The notes: generated by a model from the letters alone, not told the origin. 64,000 bases of DNA from JAGPIS01 sp964635545 (GCA_964635545.1 CAZWOA010000003.1:14095-78094); one strand, 5' to 3'; positions 35,535 to 45,640 are shown, numbered from the stretch's first letter. Translations and numbers: made by a program.

Positions 35535-36626
35535 TTATTTGTTGCAATAGTGTTGATACACTGATTTTATTCCGCTCTCAAGGCTTATTTTGTATTTCCA
35601 CCCCAAATCAGCCAAACGACTCACATCCATAAGTTTACGCATAGTGCCGTCAGGTTTTGAGCTATCCCAATTAAGTGTACCCTCAAATCCGGTAATCTCT
35701 TTAACCATATTAGCCAACTGACTGATAGACAAATCGGTACCCGATCCAATATTTATATGTGTATTTCTAATCTCGTTGGCGTTTTTATGAGCTACAATAT
35801 CTTTAAAATCGATATTTTCCATTACAAACACGCAAGCATCGGCCATATCGTCGGAGTGCAGAAACTCGCGCATGGGAGTACCACTTCCCCACAAATTAAC
35901 CTCTACCCCATTCCTGCTATTTATGGTAACTCCATACTTGGCAAGAATCGATTTTATTGACTCCTCACCGGCATTACCATCCACACCCTCTACCGGGCGG
36001 GCATTAAAATCGGCTCTAATAGCCTCCCAATCATTACTTTGCAGTGCTTTACCCAAGTGCATCTTCCTGATTAACGCTGGTAACACGTGGCTCTTCTCCA
36101 AATCGTAATTATCATTGGGACCATAAAGATTGGTGGGCATCACCGACACAAAATTGGTACCATATTGAATATTAAACGATTCGCAGAGACGAATACCGGC
36201 AATTTTTGCCAGTGCGTAAGGCTCATTGGTATATTCAAGTTCATTGGTAAGCAGGTAATCCTCTTTCAGCGGCTGCGGGGCCTCTTTAGGATATATGCAT
36301 GAACTGCCTAAGAATAGCAACTTTGTGCAACCATGACGATGTGCACTTGCTATTACATTATTCTGAATATTAAGATTTTCGAGAATAAAATCGGCTCTAT
36401 AGATATTATTGGCCATAATGCCACCAACCTTTGCTGCTGCCAGAAACACATATTCGGGCTTTTCGGCATCAAAGAAGGCATCCACAGCCTTGGCATCGCT
36501 AAGGTTTAGCTCGGCATGAGTGCGACCAATGATATTGGTATATCCCTTTGACTGTAGGTTTCTAACAATGGCCGAGCCCACTAACCCGCGGTGTCCGGCC
36601 ACATATATTTTACTGTTTTTTTTCAT
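35535..36626 (-). CDS. fcl: GDP-L-fucose synthase
   Basis: 363 aa; E. coli Fcl is 321 aa. The extra length is an insertion of about 45 residues (roughly 193-245, SNDWEAIRADFNARPVEGVD to VNLWGSG) that I associate with Bacteroidetes homologues. The Rossmann GHRGLVGSAIVRNL, the SCIYP motif and the catalytic YALAK tetrad (Tyr-x-x-x-Lys) are present. It epimerises and reduces GDP-4-keto-6-deoxymannose to GDP-fucose. Its start overlaps the gmd stop by one base. Confidence 0.95.
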   Translation of the reverse strand: MKKNSKIYVAGHRGLVGSAIVRNLQSKGYTNIIGRTHAELNLSDAKAVDAFFDAEKPEYVFLAAAKVGGIMANNIYRADFILENLNIQNNVIASAHRHGCTKLLFLGSSCIYPKEAPQPLKEDYLLTNELEYTNEPYALAKIAGIRLCESFNIQYGTNFVSVMPTNLYGPNDNYDLEKSHVLPALIRKMHLGKALQSNDWEAIRADFNARPVEGVDGNAGEESIKSILAKYGVTINSRNGVEVNLWGSGTPMREFLHSDDMADACVFVMENIDFKDIVAHKNANEIRNTHINIGSGTDLSISQLANMVKEITGFEGTLNWDSSKPDGTMRKLMDVSRLADLGWKYKISLESGIKSVYQHYCNK

Positions 36627-37741
36627 TATTCGAAGTAATTCAGAGTATTAAAACCACCATCTTGCAGGTATTTCTCCTTTTTCATGGTTTTAATATCGCC
36701 CTCCATCATATCCTCAATCAACGTATTAAGGTCGTGTTTAGGTTTCCAGCCCAGTTGTTTCATAGCTTTTTCGGGATTTCCTATAAGCAGTTCCACCTCT
36801 GTGGGTCGGAAGTAACGCTCATCAACAGCCACCACAACAGTGCCTGCCTTAATCTGGTATTCGGGATTGCTGCAAGACACCACAACACCCTGCTCTTCGA
36901 CACCTTCACCCTTAAACTCAATCTCAATGCCTACATGTGCAAAAGCCATCTTCACAAAATCGCGCACCTCGGTTGTAATACCGGTAGCCACCACATAATC
37001 GTCGGCTACATCCTGCTGAAGCATTAAGTACATAGCCTCCACATAATCTTTGGCATGTCCCCAGTCGCGCTTGGCCGACAGGTTACCAAGATACAATCTC
37101 TCTTGAAGACCAAGAGCAATACGAGCCACGGCACGGGTTATTTTTCGAGTTACGAAAGTTTCTCCCCTGATTGGTGATTCGTGGTTGAACAGAATACCAT
37201 TGCAAGCATAGATATCATAAGCCTCACGGTAATTCACTGTAATCCAATAGCCATACAACTTAGCCACAGCATAGGGCGAACGAGGATAGAATGGAGTTTT
37301 TTCACTTTGTGGCACTTGTTGCACCAATCCGTACAGTTCACTGGTTGAAGCCTGGTAGAACTTGGTTTTTTTGGTAAGACCCAAAAGGCGGATTGCTTCC
37401 AGAAGACGCAAAGTACCAATACCATCGGCATTTGCAGTATATTCGGGGGTATCGAAGCTAACACCCACATGGCTCATTGCCGCAAGGTTATATATCTCGT
37501 CAGGCTGAATCTCCTGTACAATTCGAATAAGGTTTGTAGAGTCGGTAAGGTCGCCATAATGAAGAAAGAAGTTACGGTTCTTCTCATGCGGATCCTGATA
37601 AAGATGGTCGATACGGTCGGTATTGAACATTGATGTACGACGCTTGATACCGTGTACTATATAGCCTTTTTTCAGCAGAAATTCAGCAAGATAGGCCCCA
37701 TCCTGGCCAGTGATTCCTGTTATAAGTGCAACTTTTGCCAT
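36626..37741 (-). CDS. gmd: GDP-mannose 4,6-dehydratase
   Basis: 371 aa, normal size. GITGQDGAYLAEFLLKKGY forms the NADP site, HYGDLTDSTN and NLAAMSHVGVSFDTPEY follow, and the catalytic YPRSPYAVAKLYG holds Tyr-x-x-x-Lys near residue 160. With fcl it makes GDP-fucose from GDP-mannose for surface glycans. A TATCTTTG -7 box on the coding strand (complement of 37774-37781) lies about 33 bp before the ATG with only a weak -33 element. Confidence 0.96.
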   Translation of the reverse strand: MAKVALITGITGQDGAYLAEFLLKKGYIVHGIKRRTSMFNTDRIDHLYQDPHEKNRNFFLHYGDLTDSTNLIRIVQEIQPDEIYNLAAMSHVGVSFDTPEYTANADGIGTLRLLEAIRLLGLTKKTKFYQASTSELYGLVQQVPQSEKTPFYPRSPYAVAKLYGYWITVNYREAYDIYACNGILFNHESPIRGETFVTRKITRAVARIALGLQERLYLGNLSAKRDWGHAKDYVEAMYLMLQQDVADDYVVATGITTEVRDFVKMAFAHVGIEIEFKGEGVEEQGVVVSCSNPEYQIKAGTVVVAVDERYFRPTEVELLIGNPEKAMKQLGWKPKHDLNTLIEDMMEGDIKTMKKEKYLQDGGFNTLNYFE

Positions 37742-37773
37742 TTGATTATTCTTACAATTTTTATTACTGAAGA

Positions 37774-37781
37774 CAAAGATA
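37774..37781 (-). promoter_or_regulatory. -7 promoter box upstream of gmd-fcl
   Basis: Reads TATCTTTG on the minus strand, matching TAnnTTTG. The expected start is about 25 bases before the gmd ATG. The -33 region (complement of about 37801-37805) matches only weakly. Confidence 0.4.
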
Positions 37782-37874
37782 GATTTATGTTTTAATAAAG
37801 CCGAATAATTTTCTTCAGAATTAACTATTTTACTTTATTTTATAGTTAATTTATTTCCTAAACACTAAAAAAGG

Positions 37875-38867
37875 TCATTTAGAAGATGACAAATTCTGCC
37901 AATACCAATGAATAGCCTCTTTCAAACCATCTTTTACACTATATTTTGGTTTATAGCCCAATAGTGACTCAGCTTTTTGTATAGAAGCCAATGAATGAGG
38001 TACATCTCCTTTTCTCTCGGGTCCGTAAACAATCTCAACATCAGCAATTTTAGGATCGTATTGCGACAGAAACTCTTTAAGATACTCAATCAGTTCATTA
38101 AGTGAAGTGCGTTCACCGAAAGCCACATTATAAACAGTATTATATGCATCGGCACTTTCGGCAACAGCAGCCAGCTCATTGGCCATCAACACATTATCGA
38201 TATATGTAAAGTCGCGCGAGAAACTACCGTCACCATTTACAACAGGCGATTGGTGGTTAATAAGCGACTTAACGAATTTAGGTATCACTGCAGCATAAGC
38301 ACCATCCGGATCCTGGCGGCGGCCAAAAACATTAAAATATCGCAAGCCTGTAATTTGCATTCCATACAGTTTTGCAAAAACATCGGCATAAAGTTCATTT
38401 ACATATTTTGTTATGGCATAGGGCGACAATGGCTTACCTATAACATCCTCAACCTTAGGCATTGACGTGCTATCGCCATAGGTTGATGAGCTGGCGGCAT
38501 ACACAAATCGTTTAACACCTGCATCGCGTGCAGCAACCAGCATATTAAGGAATCCGCCCACATTTACATCATTGGAAGTGATGGGGTCGTTGATTGAGCG
38601 TGGCACCGAGCCAAGCGCAGCCTGGTGAAACACCACCGAAACGCCATCTACTGCTTTACGGCACTGCTCTATATCTCTAATATCGCCTTCGATAAGGGTG
38701 AAGTTTTTATTTGCCATGTATCCGGCAAGATTTTCGCGTTTACCGGTTGCAAAATTATCGAGGCAAATAACCTCATTACCTTGGTTTAGAAACTTATCCA
38801 CCAGATTGGATCCTATAAATCCGGCACCGCCAGTAACCAGTACTTTTTGATTTTTTAATATGCTCAC
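37875..38867 (-). CDS. UDP-hexose(NAc) 4-epimerase, WbpP/TviC-like SDR
   Basis: 330 aa extended short-chain dehydrogenase. GGAGFIGSNLVDKFLNQGN binds NAD, ASSSTYGDSTSMPKVED precedes the catalytic SPYAITKYVNELY (Tyr-x-x-x-Lys), and GLRYFNVFGRRQDPDGAYAAVIPK is the substrate loop. The FGRRQDP and HQAALGSVPRS segments are typical of UDP-GlcNAc/GalNAc 4-epimerases of O-antigen and capsule pathways. It lies upstream of gmd-fcl on the same strand, separated by 133 bp. CAAAAATA at 38887-38894 gives a TATTTTTG -7 box. Confidence 0.88.
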   Translation of the reverse strand: MSILKNQKVLVTGGAGFIGSNLVDKFLNQGNEVICLDNFATGKRENLAGYMANKNFTLIEGDIRDIEQCRKAVDGVSVVFHQAALGSVPRSINDPITSNDVNVGGFLNMLVAARDAGVKRFVYAASSSTYGDSTSMPKVEDVIGKPLSPYAITKYVNELYADVFAKLYGMQITGLRYFNVFGRRQDPDGAYAAVIPKFVKSLINHQSPVVNGDGSFSRDFTYIDNVLMANELAAVAESADAYNTVYNVAFGERTSLNELIEYLKEFLSQYDPKIADVEIVYGPERKGDVPHSLASIQKAESLLGYKPKYSVKDGLKEAIHWYWQNLSSSK

Positions 38868-39100
38868 AGTGTTCTATTTTTTTTTACAAAAATAAGATTG
38901 TTTGAGTTTTACCGCCACTTTTAATCTTTTAATTGACTAAATGACATCTTCAATTCATCAATGAGGATTTTTCTACAATTAAAAAAGCTCTGAATACCAT
39001 CCATTAAAGCTTAATTTCGAAATGTATAAGCCCAAAATATTTCAGATTGAGTTTCTGAGAATTAAATAATTCTAAAATTTCTTAGGAAGAAATACAAAGA

Positions 39101-39138
39101 AAAAGAGGGTGCCTTAGACTTTTTAGACACCCTCTTTT
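39101..39138 (-). terminator. Hairpin terminator after rny
   Basis: AAAAGAGGGTG (39101-39111) pairs with CACCCTCTTTT (39128-39138). It lies 22 bp past the rny stop; the minus-strand T-run follows the stem. Confidence 0.8.
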
Positions 39139-39159
39139 ATAAAAACATTCAAATTCAAG

Positions 39160-40689
39160 TTATTTGGCATAGCTTACCGCGCGTGTCTCACGTATAACGG
39201 TAATTTTCACCTGACCGGGATAAGTCATCTCAGTCTGTATTTTACGGGCCAGGTCGAATGATAAACTTTCGGCCTCTTTATCGTTCATTTTTTCGCTACC
39301 CACAATCACCCTTAGCTCGCGACCTGCCTGAATGGCATAGGTTTTAAGAACTCCCGGGTAAGAGAGTGCCAGATTCTCAAGGTCGTTAAGTCGTTTGATA
39401 TACGACTCTATGATTTCGCGACGGGCACCGGGGCGTGCACCCGAAATGGCATCACACACCTGCACGATTGGAGCCAGCATAGTGCTCATCTCCACCTCGT
39501 CGTGGTGCGCACCAATGGCATTACAAATCTCTGGTTTCTCCTTATATTTCTCGGCAAGTTTCATACCCAGTATTGCGTGTGGCAATTCAGGCTCCTCATC
39601 CGATACTTTACCTATATCGTGAAGCAAACCGGCACGTTTAGCCTTCTTCGGATTCAGACCAAGCTCGGAAGCCATCACAGCACATAAGTTGGCAGTCTCG
39701 CGCGAGTGCTGCAGCAAGTTTTGGCCATATGACGAGCGATACTTCATCTTACCCACAAGTTTTATCAATTCGGGGTGCAGACCATGTATTCCAAGGTCGA
39801 TGGCAGTACGCTTACCGGTTTCGATAATCTCCTCTTCCACCTGTTTGCGCACCTTATTAACAACCTCCTCAATACGTGCTGGGTGAATACGGCCGTCGGT
39901 AACAAGTTGGTGAAGAGCCAGGCGGGCAACCTCACGGCGCATTGGGTCGAATGCCGATAGCACAATAGCTTCGGGGGTATCATCAACAATAATTTCAACG
40001 CCTGTAGCAGCCTCAAGAGCACGTATGTTACGACCTTCACGGCCGATAATACGCCCCTTAATTTCATCGGAGTCGATATGGAAAATGGTAACCGAGTTTT
40101 CGATAGCCGTTTCGGTAGCCACACGTTGAATTGTTTGAAGCACAATACGTTTAGACTCCTTAGTTGCATTAATTTTGGCCTCATCCATAATATCATTTAT
40201 CATGGACATAGCCTCAGTACGGGCTTCGGCTTTCATGCTCTCTATAAGCATCTCTTTAGCCTCTTCGCCGGTCAATCCCGATAGAGTTTCAAGTTTTTCA
40301 ACCTGCTGACGGTGAAGTCTGTCTATCTCCTCATTTCTTTTATCAAGCAGTTCAAGCTGATTATCAAGGTTTTCCTTAATCAGATCAGTCTCTTTTTTCT
40401 TCCTTTGCAACTCCTCCATTCTTTGATTGAAAACTACCTCTTTCTGTTTCATTTTATTCTCAGAGGCAAGAATTTTAGAGTTGCGTGAATTGATTTCCTT
40501 CTCGTGCTCGCTTTTTAGTTGTAAAAATTTCTCTTTGGCCTGTAGAATCTTATCTTTCTTTATAACCTCGGCCTCCGTTTCCGCATCTCTAATGATACGT
40601 CTGTTGCGTGAACGGAGTGCTTTTGCATATAGAATCCATGAAATTCCACTACCCAATAGAAATGCACCTATTCCTATAAGTATTTCCAT
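39160..40689 (-). CDS. rny: Ribonuclease Y
   Basis: 509 aa from the ATG at 40689 (MEILIGIGAFLLGSGISWILY, the membrane anchor); an in-frame ATG at 40743 would add an 18-residue hydrophobic leader. A long coiled coil (about 30-200) follows. Next come a KH domain with GRIIGREGRNIRALEAATG at about 215-233, and an HD domain with GLLHDIGKV near 348 and AHHDEVE. It is the membrane-anchored endonuclease that starts mRNA decay. It lies 137 bp after zapA. Confidence 0.96.
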   Translation of the reverse strand: MEILIGIGAFLLGSGISWILYAKALRSRNRRIIRDAETEAEVIKKDKILQAKEKFLQLKSEHEKEINSRNSKILASENKMKQKEVVFNQRMEELQRKKKETDLIKENLDNQLELLDKRNEEIDRLHRQQVEKLETLSGLTGEEAKEMLIESMKAEARTEAMSMINDIMDEAKINATKESKRIVLQTIQRVATETAIENSVTIFHIDSDEIKGRIIGREGRNIRALEAATGVEIIVDDTPEAIVLSAFDPMRREVARLALHQLVTDGRIHPARIEEVVNKVRKQVEEEIIETGKRTAIDLGIHGLHPELIKLVGKMKYRSSYGQNLLQHSRETANLCAVMASELGLNPKKAKRAGLLHDIGKVSDEEPELPHAILGMKLAEKYKEKPEICNAIGAHHDEVEMSTMLAPIVQVCDAISGARPGARREIIESYIKRLNDLENLALSYPGVLKTYAIQAGRELRVIVGSEKMNDKEAESLSFDLARKIQTEMTYPGQVKITVIRETRAVSYAK

Positions 40690-40826
40690 GTCGTATTCGA
40701 AAAAAATATTTATTAAATATATGAAAAAAACAAAAAACCGCAAAATATACTAGAAAGTCAACATAGAAAACTCTCTATGCCGATTTCACGGTATATGATG
40801 CGGGTAATAATATTTATATATAAACA

Positions 40827-41117
40827 CTAAATATCCTGAAGTATCTGCTCCAATCTATCGTTAAGGTCTTGAACTGCACTTACTACGGGCGTATCATCGG
40901 CCTTGCTCTCCAGTTCAAGCAGTTTTATAACAAATTGCAGAAGTGCCATCGACAGGCAATCCTGATCATCTTTATCTGAATATCTTTGTTTATATGAAGT
41001 GACCTTTTCATTAATCAGTTTCACCGCCAGACGAATCCGTTCTTCATCTGCACGGTCGATCCTAAGCGGATAAATCCGCTCGCCAATTTTAACATTTATG
41101 GGCAATCTACTATCCAT
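40827..41117 (-). CDS. zapA: Cell division protein ZapA
   Basis: 96 aa. The N-terminal beta-hairpin (INVKIGERIYPLRIDRADEERIRLAVKLINEKV) and the C-terminal coiled coil are typical of ZapA, which bundles FtsZ filaments. It follows a 97-aa coiled-coil gene by 9 bp, a pair that resembles ZapB-ZapA in arrangement. Confidence 0.88.
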   Translation of the reverse strand: MDSRLPINVKIGERIYPLRIDRADEERIRLAVKLINEKVTSYKQRYSDKDDQDCLSMALLQFVIKLLELESKADDTPVVSAVQDLNDRLEQILQDI

Positions 41118-41126
41118 CTGATTAAA

Positions 41127-41420
41127 TTATCGGTTCAAGAGTGCTATGCACTTATCAATTTCCCGCACTATTTTATCAATTCTCTTTTTTGTGTCGGATG
41201 CTTCATCGCCATCACCCACAAAATTACGAGACATCCGGTAGATATTAAATTTCTCATCAAGCTCCACATAAGCTTTATTGGCATCATCAAGCTTCTTAAG
41301 AAGCTCTGCCTTTTCGCTCTCCAACTCACTAACTTGATGCTTAAGAGACGCATAGCGCACAGTAAGCTTTTCAACATTAGTTGTCAGACGTGTTACTAAT
41401 TCAAGATTAATATCTGCCAT
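41127..41420 (-). CDS. Coiled-coil protein, possible ZapB-like partner of ZapA
   Basis: 97 aa. Residues about 8-60 are a coiled coil with heptads (LTTNVEKLTVRYASLKHQV, LESEKAELLKKLDDANKAYVEL), followed by a short helical tail ending KIVREIDKCIALLNR. No membrane segment or signal. It is 9 bp upstream of zapA on the same strand, so a role at the divisome is inferred. ZapB of enterobacteria is similar in size and character but I cannot claim homology. A TAACTTTG -7 box on the coding strand (complement of 41438-41445) is just upstream. Confidence 0.7.
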   Translation of the reverse strand: MADINLELVTRLTTNVEKLTVRYASLKHQVSELESEKAELLKKLDDANKAYVELDEKFNIYRMSRNFVGDGDEASDTKKRIDKIVREIDKCIALLNR

Positions 41421-41498
41421 AATAGTTTTTTACACTACAAAGTTAACATTGCATTTATAATATAAAAATATTAGACCACACTTTTAGCACATATTTAT

Positions 41499-41506
41499 TA
41501 ATTTTG
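41499..41506 (+). promoter_or_regulatory. -7 promoter box upstream of the YgiQ-family gene
   Basis: TAATTTTG matches TAnnTTTG exactly. No convincing TTG element is found 19-21 bases upstream, so the call is partial. Confidence 0.4.
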
Positions 41507-41567
41507 CATCGAAAAGTTACATATTTCAAATGCTTATCCAATGAGCTTTTGATTACTCTTTATTAAG

Positions 41568-43487
41568 ATGCATAATTACCCACATATTTCGGAGTGGCTA
41601 CCCACTACAGCCAAAGAGGTTGATGAACGCGGCTGGAACGACCTTGACGTGATTCTTTTTACAGGTGATGCCTATGTTGACCATCCATCATTCGGCGCAG
41701 CTGTAATCGGGCGAATAATTGAAGCTCAAGGCCTTAAGGTGGCTTTAGTGCCTCAGCCCAACTGGCGTGATGACCTTCGCGACTTTAAGAAACTGGGCAC
41801 ACCTAAACTGTTTTTTGGTGTTACTGCCGGAAATATGGACTCGATGGTGAATCATTATACAGCCAACCGTCGCCGTCGCTCGGATGACGCATATACGCCC
41901 GACGGCAAAGCAGGTTTCCGCCCCGATTATGCTGCAGTTATATACTCCAACATTTTAAAACAGTTATATCCCGATGTGCCTGTAGTGATAGGCGGCATTG
42001 AAGCATCGTTGCGCAGAGTTACACATTTCGACTATTGGTCGGATAAACTGCGACCAAGCATACTGGCCGACTCTAAAGCCGATTTGCTGGTTTATGGAAT
42101 GGGTGAACAGCCACTACAGGAGATATTGAGGCTGCTGAAAAGAGGCGTGCCTTTCAACTCATTAACCACCATTCCACAAACGGCAATAATGCGCCCCCTA
42201 TCAGAGGAGCTGCCAAAGAATAAAAACTGGAACACAATTGAACTTTTTTCGCACGAAGATTGCCTTAAAGACAAGCTTTGCTACGCCAAAAACTTTAAAA
42301 ACGTGGAGCAGGAATCCAATAGTTATGAGGCATCAAGGCTGACCCAAAACGTGGGTAACAACCGCATCATAATAAATCCGCCATACCCACCCATGACCAG
42401 TGGCGAGCTCGATAAATCGTTTGACCTGCCCTACACCAGGCTTCCACATCCGCGCTATAACAAGAAAGGAGCAATTCCAGCTTATGAGATGATAAAATTC
42501 TCGATAAATATGCACCGCGGATGTTTTGGAGGTTGCAGTTTTTGCACCATTTCGGCTCATCAGGGAAAATTCATAGCATCACGATCGGCACAATCGATAA
42601 TAAAAGAGGCCGAAAAGATGACTCAAATGCCCGATTTCAAAGGATATATTAGCGATCTTGGCGGTCCGAGTGCCAATATGTACCGCATGCAGGGGCGCGA
42701 CCTCGAGCAGTGCCATAAATGCCTTAGGCCGTCGTGCATCTTCCCTTCGGTATGTGCCAATCTGGATACCGACCATAGCGCCCTCACCGATATTTACAAG
42801 AAAGTAAGCAAAATCGAAGGAGTTAAAAAGGCATTTATCGGAAGTGGTATCAGGTATGATATGCTATTGAACGACAAAGCGACAGAGCAGGAGAAGAAGA
42901 GTCACAAGACATATATGCACCAGCTGATAACCCATCACGTATCGGGCAGACTTAAAGTTGCACCTGAACACACATCAGATAAAGTACTGAAAATGATGCG
43001 CAAACCATCATTCGATTTATTTAAGCGATTCAGCAAGGAGTTTCATGACATCAATAAAAAAGAGGGACTCAACCAACAGTTGATACCTTACTTCATATCG
43101 AGTCACCCGGCAAGCGAGGAGGTGGATATGGCGCATCTTGCAGCCGAAACTAACGAACTGAATTTCAAGCTTGAACAGGTGCAGGATTTAACCCCTACCC
43201 CAATGACAGTTTCTACAGTTATTTACTATTCGGGCGTTCACCCATATACGTTAAAGCCAGTATTCACAGCTCGCACGCAAGATGAGAAGCTGCAACAGAG
43301 GATGTATTTCTTTTGGTATAAGCCTGAGTATAAGCACAAAATAGAAAAACGACTTATAAGCCTCAATCAGCACGAATTGGTAAAAAAATTGTTTTCATCG
43401 GATAAAAAGGTAGAAAACCCTCCTTTTAGAAGTTGCAAACAGAGCAAACGACCTTATCAAAATCAGAAAAGAGGATATAAATCATAA
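41568..43487 (+). CDS. YgiQ family radical SAM protein
   Basis: 639 aa. N-terminal WLPTTAKEVDERGWNDLDVILFTGDAYVDHPSFGAA and DYAAVIYSNILKQLYPDVPVVIGGIEASLRR form the cobalamin-binding-like domain. The radical SAM cluster HRGCFGGCSFCTISAHQG has the Cys-x3-Cys-x2-Cys spacing near residue 320, and a DUF3362-like C-terminus follows. The reaction is unknown. TAATTTTG at 41499-41506 is a perfect -7 box about 60 bp before the ATG. Confidence 0.93.
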   Translation: MHNYPHISEWLPTTAKEVDERGWNDLDVILFTGDAYVDHPSFGAAVIGRIIEAQGLKVALVPQPNWRDDLRDFKKLGTPKLFFGVTAGNMDSMVNHYTANRRRRSDDAYTPDGKAGFRPDYAAVIYSNILKQLYPDVPVVIGGIEASLRRVTHFDYWSDKLRPSILADSKADLLVYGMGEQPLQEILRLLKRGVPFNSLTTIPQTAIMRPLSEELPKNKNWNTIELFSHEDCLKDKLCYAKNFKNVEQESNSYEASRLTQNVGNNRIIINPPYPPMTSGELDKSFDLPYTRLPHPRYNKKGAIPAYEMIKFSINMHRGCFGGCSFCTISAHQGKFIASRSAQSIIKEAEKMTQMPDFKGYISDLGGPSANMYRMQGRDLEQCHKCLRPSCIFPSVCANLDTDHSALTDIYKKVSKIEGVKKAFIGSGIRYDMLLNDKATEQEKKSHKTYMHQLITHHVSGRLKVAPEHTSDKVLKMMRKPSFDLFKRFSKEFHDINKKEGLNQQLIPYFISSHPASEEVDMAHLAAETNELNFKLEQVQDLTPTPMTVSTVIYYSGVHPYTLKPVFTARTQDEKLQQRMYFFWYKPEYKHKIEKRLISLNQHELVKKLFSSDKKVENPPFRSCKQSKRPYQNQKRGYKS

Positions 43488-43540
43488 AAACAATTTGTTA
43501 TTTTTTGGTTTATTTCTGATGATGCTAAATTTGAATTAAT

Positions 43541-43548
43541 TACTTTTG
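43541..43548 (+). promoter_or_regulatory. -7 promoter box upstream of the M13 peptidase
   Basis: TACTTTTG matches TAnnTTTG, 50 bp before the ATG. A TTTCTG at about 43513-43518 is a weak candidate for the -33 element. Confidence 0.4.
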
Positions 43549-43597
43549 AAACAAAGACTTTTATAACACAAAAACTTAATTATTAAACATTTAACAG

Positions 43598-45640
43598 ATG
43601 ATAAAGAACAAACTCATAGTGCTTTCAATTATTGGAGCGGCCACACTTGCAGGCTGTGCAACAAAGCAGGAGGCCGAGAGCAAATTTGCATCATTCACAG
43701 CCGAAAACATGGACTTAACTGTTGACCCATCAGTTGATTTTTACCAATATGCCAATGGTGGCTGGATGAAACAACACCCGCTACCGGATGATAAAAGCCG
43801 ATATGGTGCCTTTGACATGCTGGCAGAGGAGAACCGCGACAAAGTTAAAATTGTGATTGAACAGGCAGCCAAAGAGAGTGGAGAAAAAGGCAGCGTTAGT
43901 CAGCAAATCGGCGATTTATATGCCAGCGGGCTCAACATCGAACTGCGCAATAGCCTAGGATCGGAACCAATTAAACCACTTCTTGACAAAGTGAGTGAAG
44001 TTAGCAGTAAAAGCGAATTGACTTCGATAATTGCCTATCTGCATAAACAACAAATCAACCCATTTTTCTTTTTCTACAGTAGCCCCGACCAAAAAAACAG
44101 CAATATGGTTATTGGCGGCATCTACCAAGGTGGATTGGGACTGCCCGACCGCGATTACTACGTAGAGGGTGGTGAAAGAGCAGAAAAAATACGCAGCAGC
44201 TATTCAACATACCTAAACACACTCTACACACTAACAGGAGCCACACAAGACGAGGCATCAGCAAAAACCAATGAGATAGTAGAGTTTGAAACCAAACTAG
44301 CCAACATATCCAACACACGCCTTGAAAACCGTGACCCACAGGCCACATATAACAAGATGAATGTTGCTGACCTAAGCAAAATTTCACCTGCCATCAACTG
44401 GAATGAGTATGTTAGCCTATTGGGTGTTGATGCAAACGTGGAAATTGATGTTGCCCAACCAAAATACATGGCATCAATTTCAGAAATAATTGCAAATACA
44501 GATATTGAAGTCATCAAAGACTATCTTCAGATAAGCATCATTCGTTCGGCAGCGTCATACCTATCATCCGATTTTGAAGAGGCTGCATTTGAGCTATATG
44601 GCAAAGTACTTTCAGGCAGTCAGGCCATAGAGCCACTTTGGAAACGAGTGCTCAACACAACCAGTAACGCATTGGGTGAAGCGGTTGGGCAGCTATATGT
44701 TAAGCAGTTTTTCCCACAGGCAGCCAAAAACAGAATGGAAGTTTTGGTAGAAAACCTGCGTATTGCATTTGGACATAGAATAGACCAACTTGACTGGATG
44801 AGCAGTGAAACAAAGAAAGAGGCTCATGAAAAACTTGCAACCATAAGCGTTAAAATTGGCTATCCCAACAAATGGCGCGACTACTCTGCACTGGAGATAA
44901 ACAAAGATAAGTATTTCGAAAACATACTGGCTAGCAATAAGTTGGATGTAGAGTTTCAACTATCTAAAATTGGCAAACCGGTTGATAAAGAGGAGTGGCT
45001 AATGAACCCACAAACAGTAAATGCCTATTACAACCCGGTAGCCAACGAGATTGTGTTTCCGGCTGCAATATTACAACCTCCATTCTTCTATGCCGAGGGT
45101 GATGATGCAGTAAATTACGGTGCTATTGGAGTGGTGATTGGCCATGAGATGACACACGGCTTTGATGACCAAGGTCGCCAATACGACAAGATTGGTAACC
45201 TAAATGACTGGTGGTTGGCTGAAGATGCAGATAACTTTAATAGTAAAACCCAAGTGCTAGTTAATAGATATAACTCGTTTACTGCTATAGATACACTTAA
45301 GGCAGATGGCGAACTAACACTGGGTGAGAACATTGCCGACTTTGGTGGTCTTAATATTTCGTATGAAGCATTCATTAACAGCAATGAAAACGCACTTGCT
45401 GCCGAACCTATTGATGGTTTCACTGCACAGCAGCGTTTTGTGCTTGCCTATGCACGCATATGGGCACAGAACATAAGAGATGAAGAGGTTTACCGCCGCA
45501 CCAAGGAAGATGTTCACTCGCTTGGTAAATGGAGAGTAAACGGCCCGCTACCGATATTTGAGCCATTCTACGAAGCATTCAACATACCGGAAGGATCACC
45601 AATGTATGTTCCTATTGAAGACAGACCGGTAATATGGTAA
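43598..45640 (+). CDS. M13 family metallopeptidase lipoprotein (neprilysin-like)
   Basis: 680 aa. Lipoprotein signal with Cys in GAATLAGCATK (about residue 20). The M13 features are the N-terminal VDPSVDFYQYANGGWMKQHPLPDD, the NAYYNPVANEIVFPAAILQPPFF substrate-binding segment, the zinc site VIGHEMTHGFDDQGRQYD near residue 515 and ENIADFGGL with the third ligand. The C-terminus ends in RPVIW, where many M13 enzymes have a Cys-x-x-Trp. It is a periplasmic endopeptidase of unknown substrate. Confidence 0.94.
   Translation: MIKNKLIVLSIIGAATLAGCATKQEAESKFASFTAENMDLTVDPSVDFYQYANGGWMKQHPLPDDKSRYGAFDMLAEENRDKVKIVIEQAAKESGEKGSVSQQIGDLYASGLNIELRNSLGSEPIKPLLDKVSEVSSKSELTSIIAYLHKQQINPFFFFYSSPDQKNSNMVIGGIYQGGLGLPDRDYYVEGGERAEKIRSSYSTYLNTLYTLTGATQDEASAKTNEIVEFETKLANISNTRLENRDPQATYNKMNVADLSKISPAINWNEYVSLLGVDANVEIDVAQPKYMASISEIIANTDIEVIKDYLQISIIRSAASYLSSDFEEAAFELYGKVLSGSQAIEPLWKRVLNTTSNALGEAVGQLYVKQFFPQAAKNRMEVLVENLRIAFGHRIDQLDWMSSETKKEAHEKLATISVKIGYPNKWRDYSALEINKDKYFENILASNKLDVEFQLSKIGKPVDKEEWLMNPQTVNAYYNPVANEIVFPAAILQPPFFYAEGDDAVNYGAIGVVIGHEMTHGFDDQGRQYDKIGNLNDWWLAEDADNFNSKTQVLVNRYNSFTAIDTLKADGELTLGENIADFGGLNISYEAFINSNENALAAEPIDGFTAQQRFVLAYARIWAQNIRDEEVYRRTKEDVHSLGKWRVNGPLPIFEPFYEAFNIPEGSPMYVPIEDRPVIW

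Noticed and set aside
40744..40826. 6S RNA between zapA and rny, as in some proteobacteria
   Set aside because: The gap is only 83-137 bp depending on the rny start, and no long bulged hairpin is seen.
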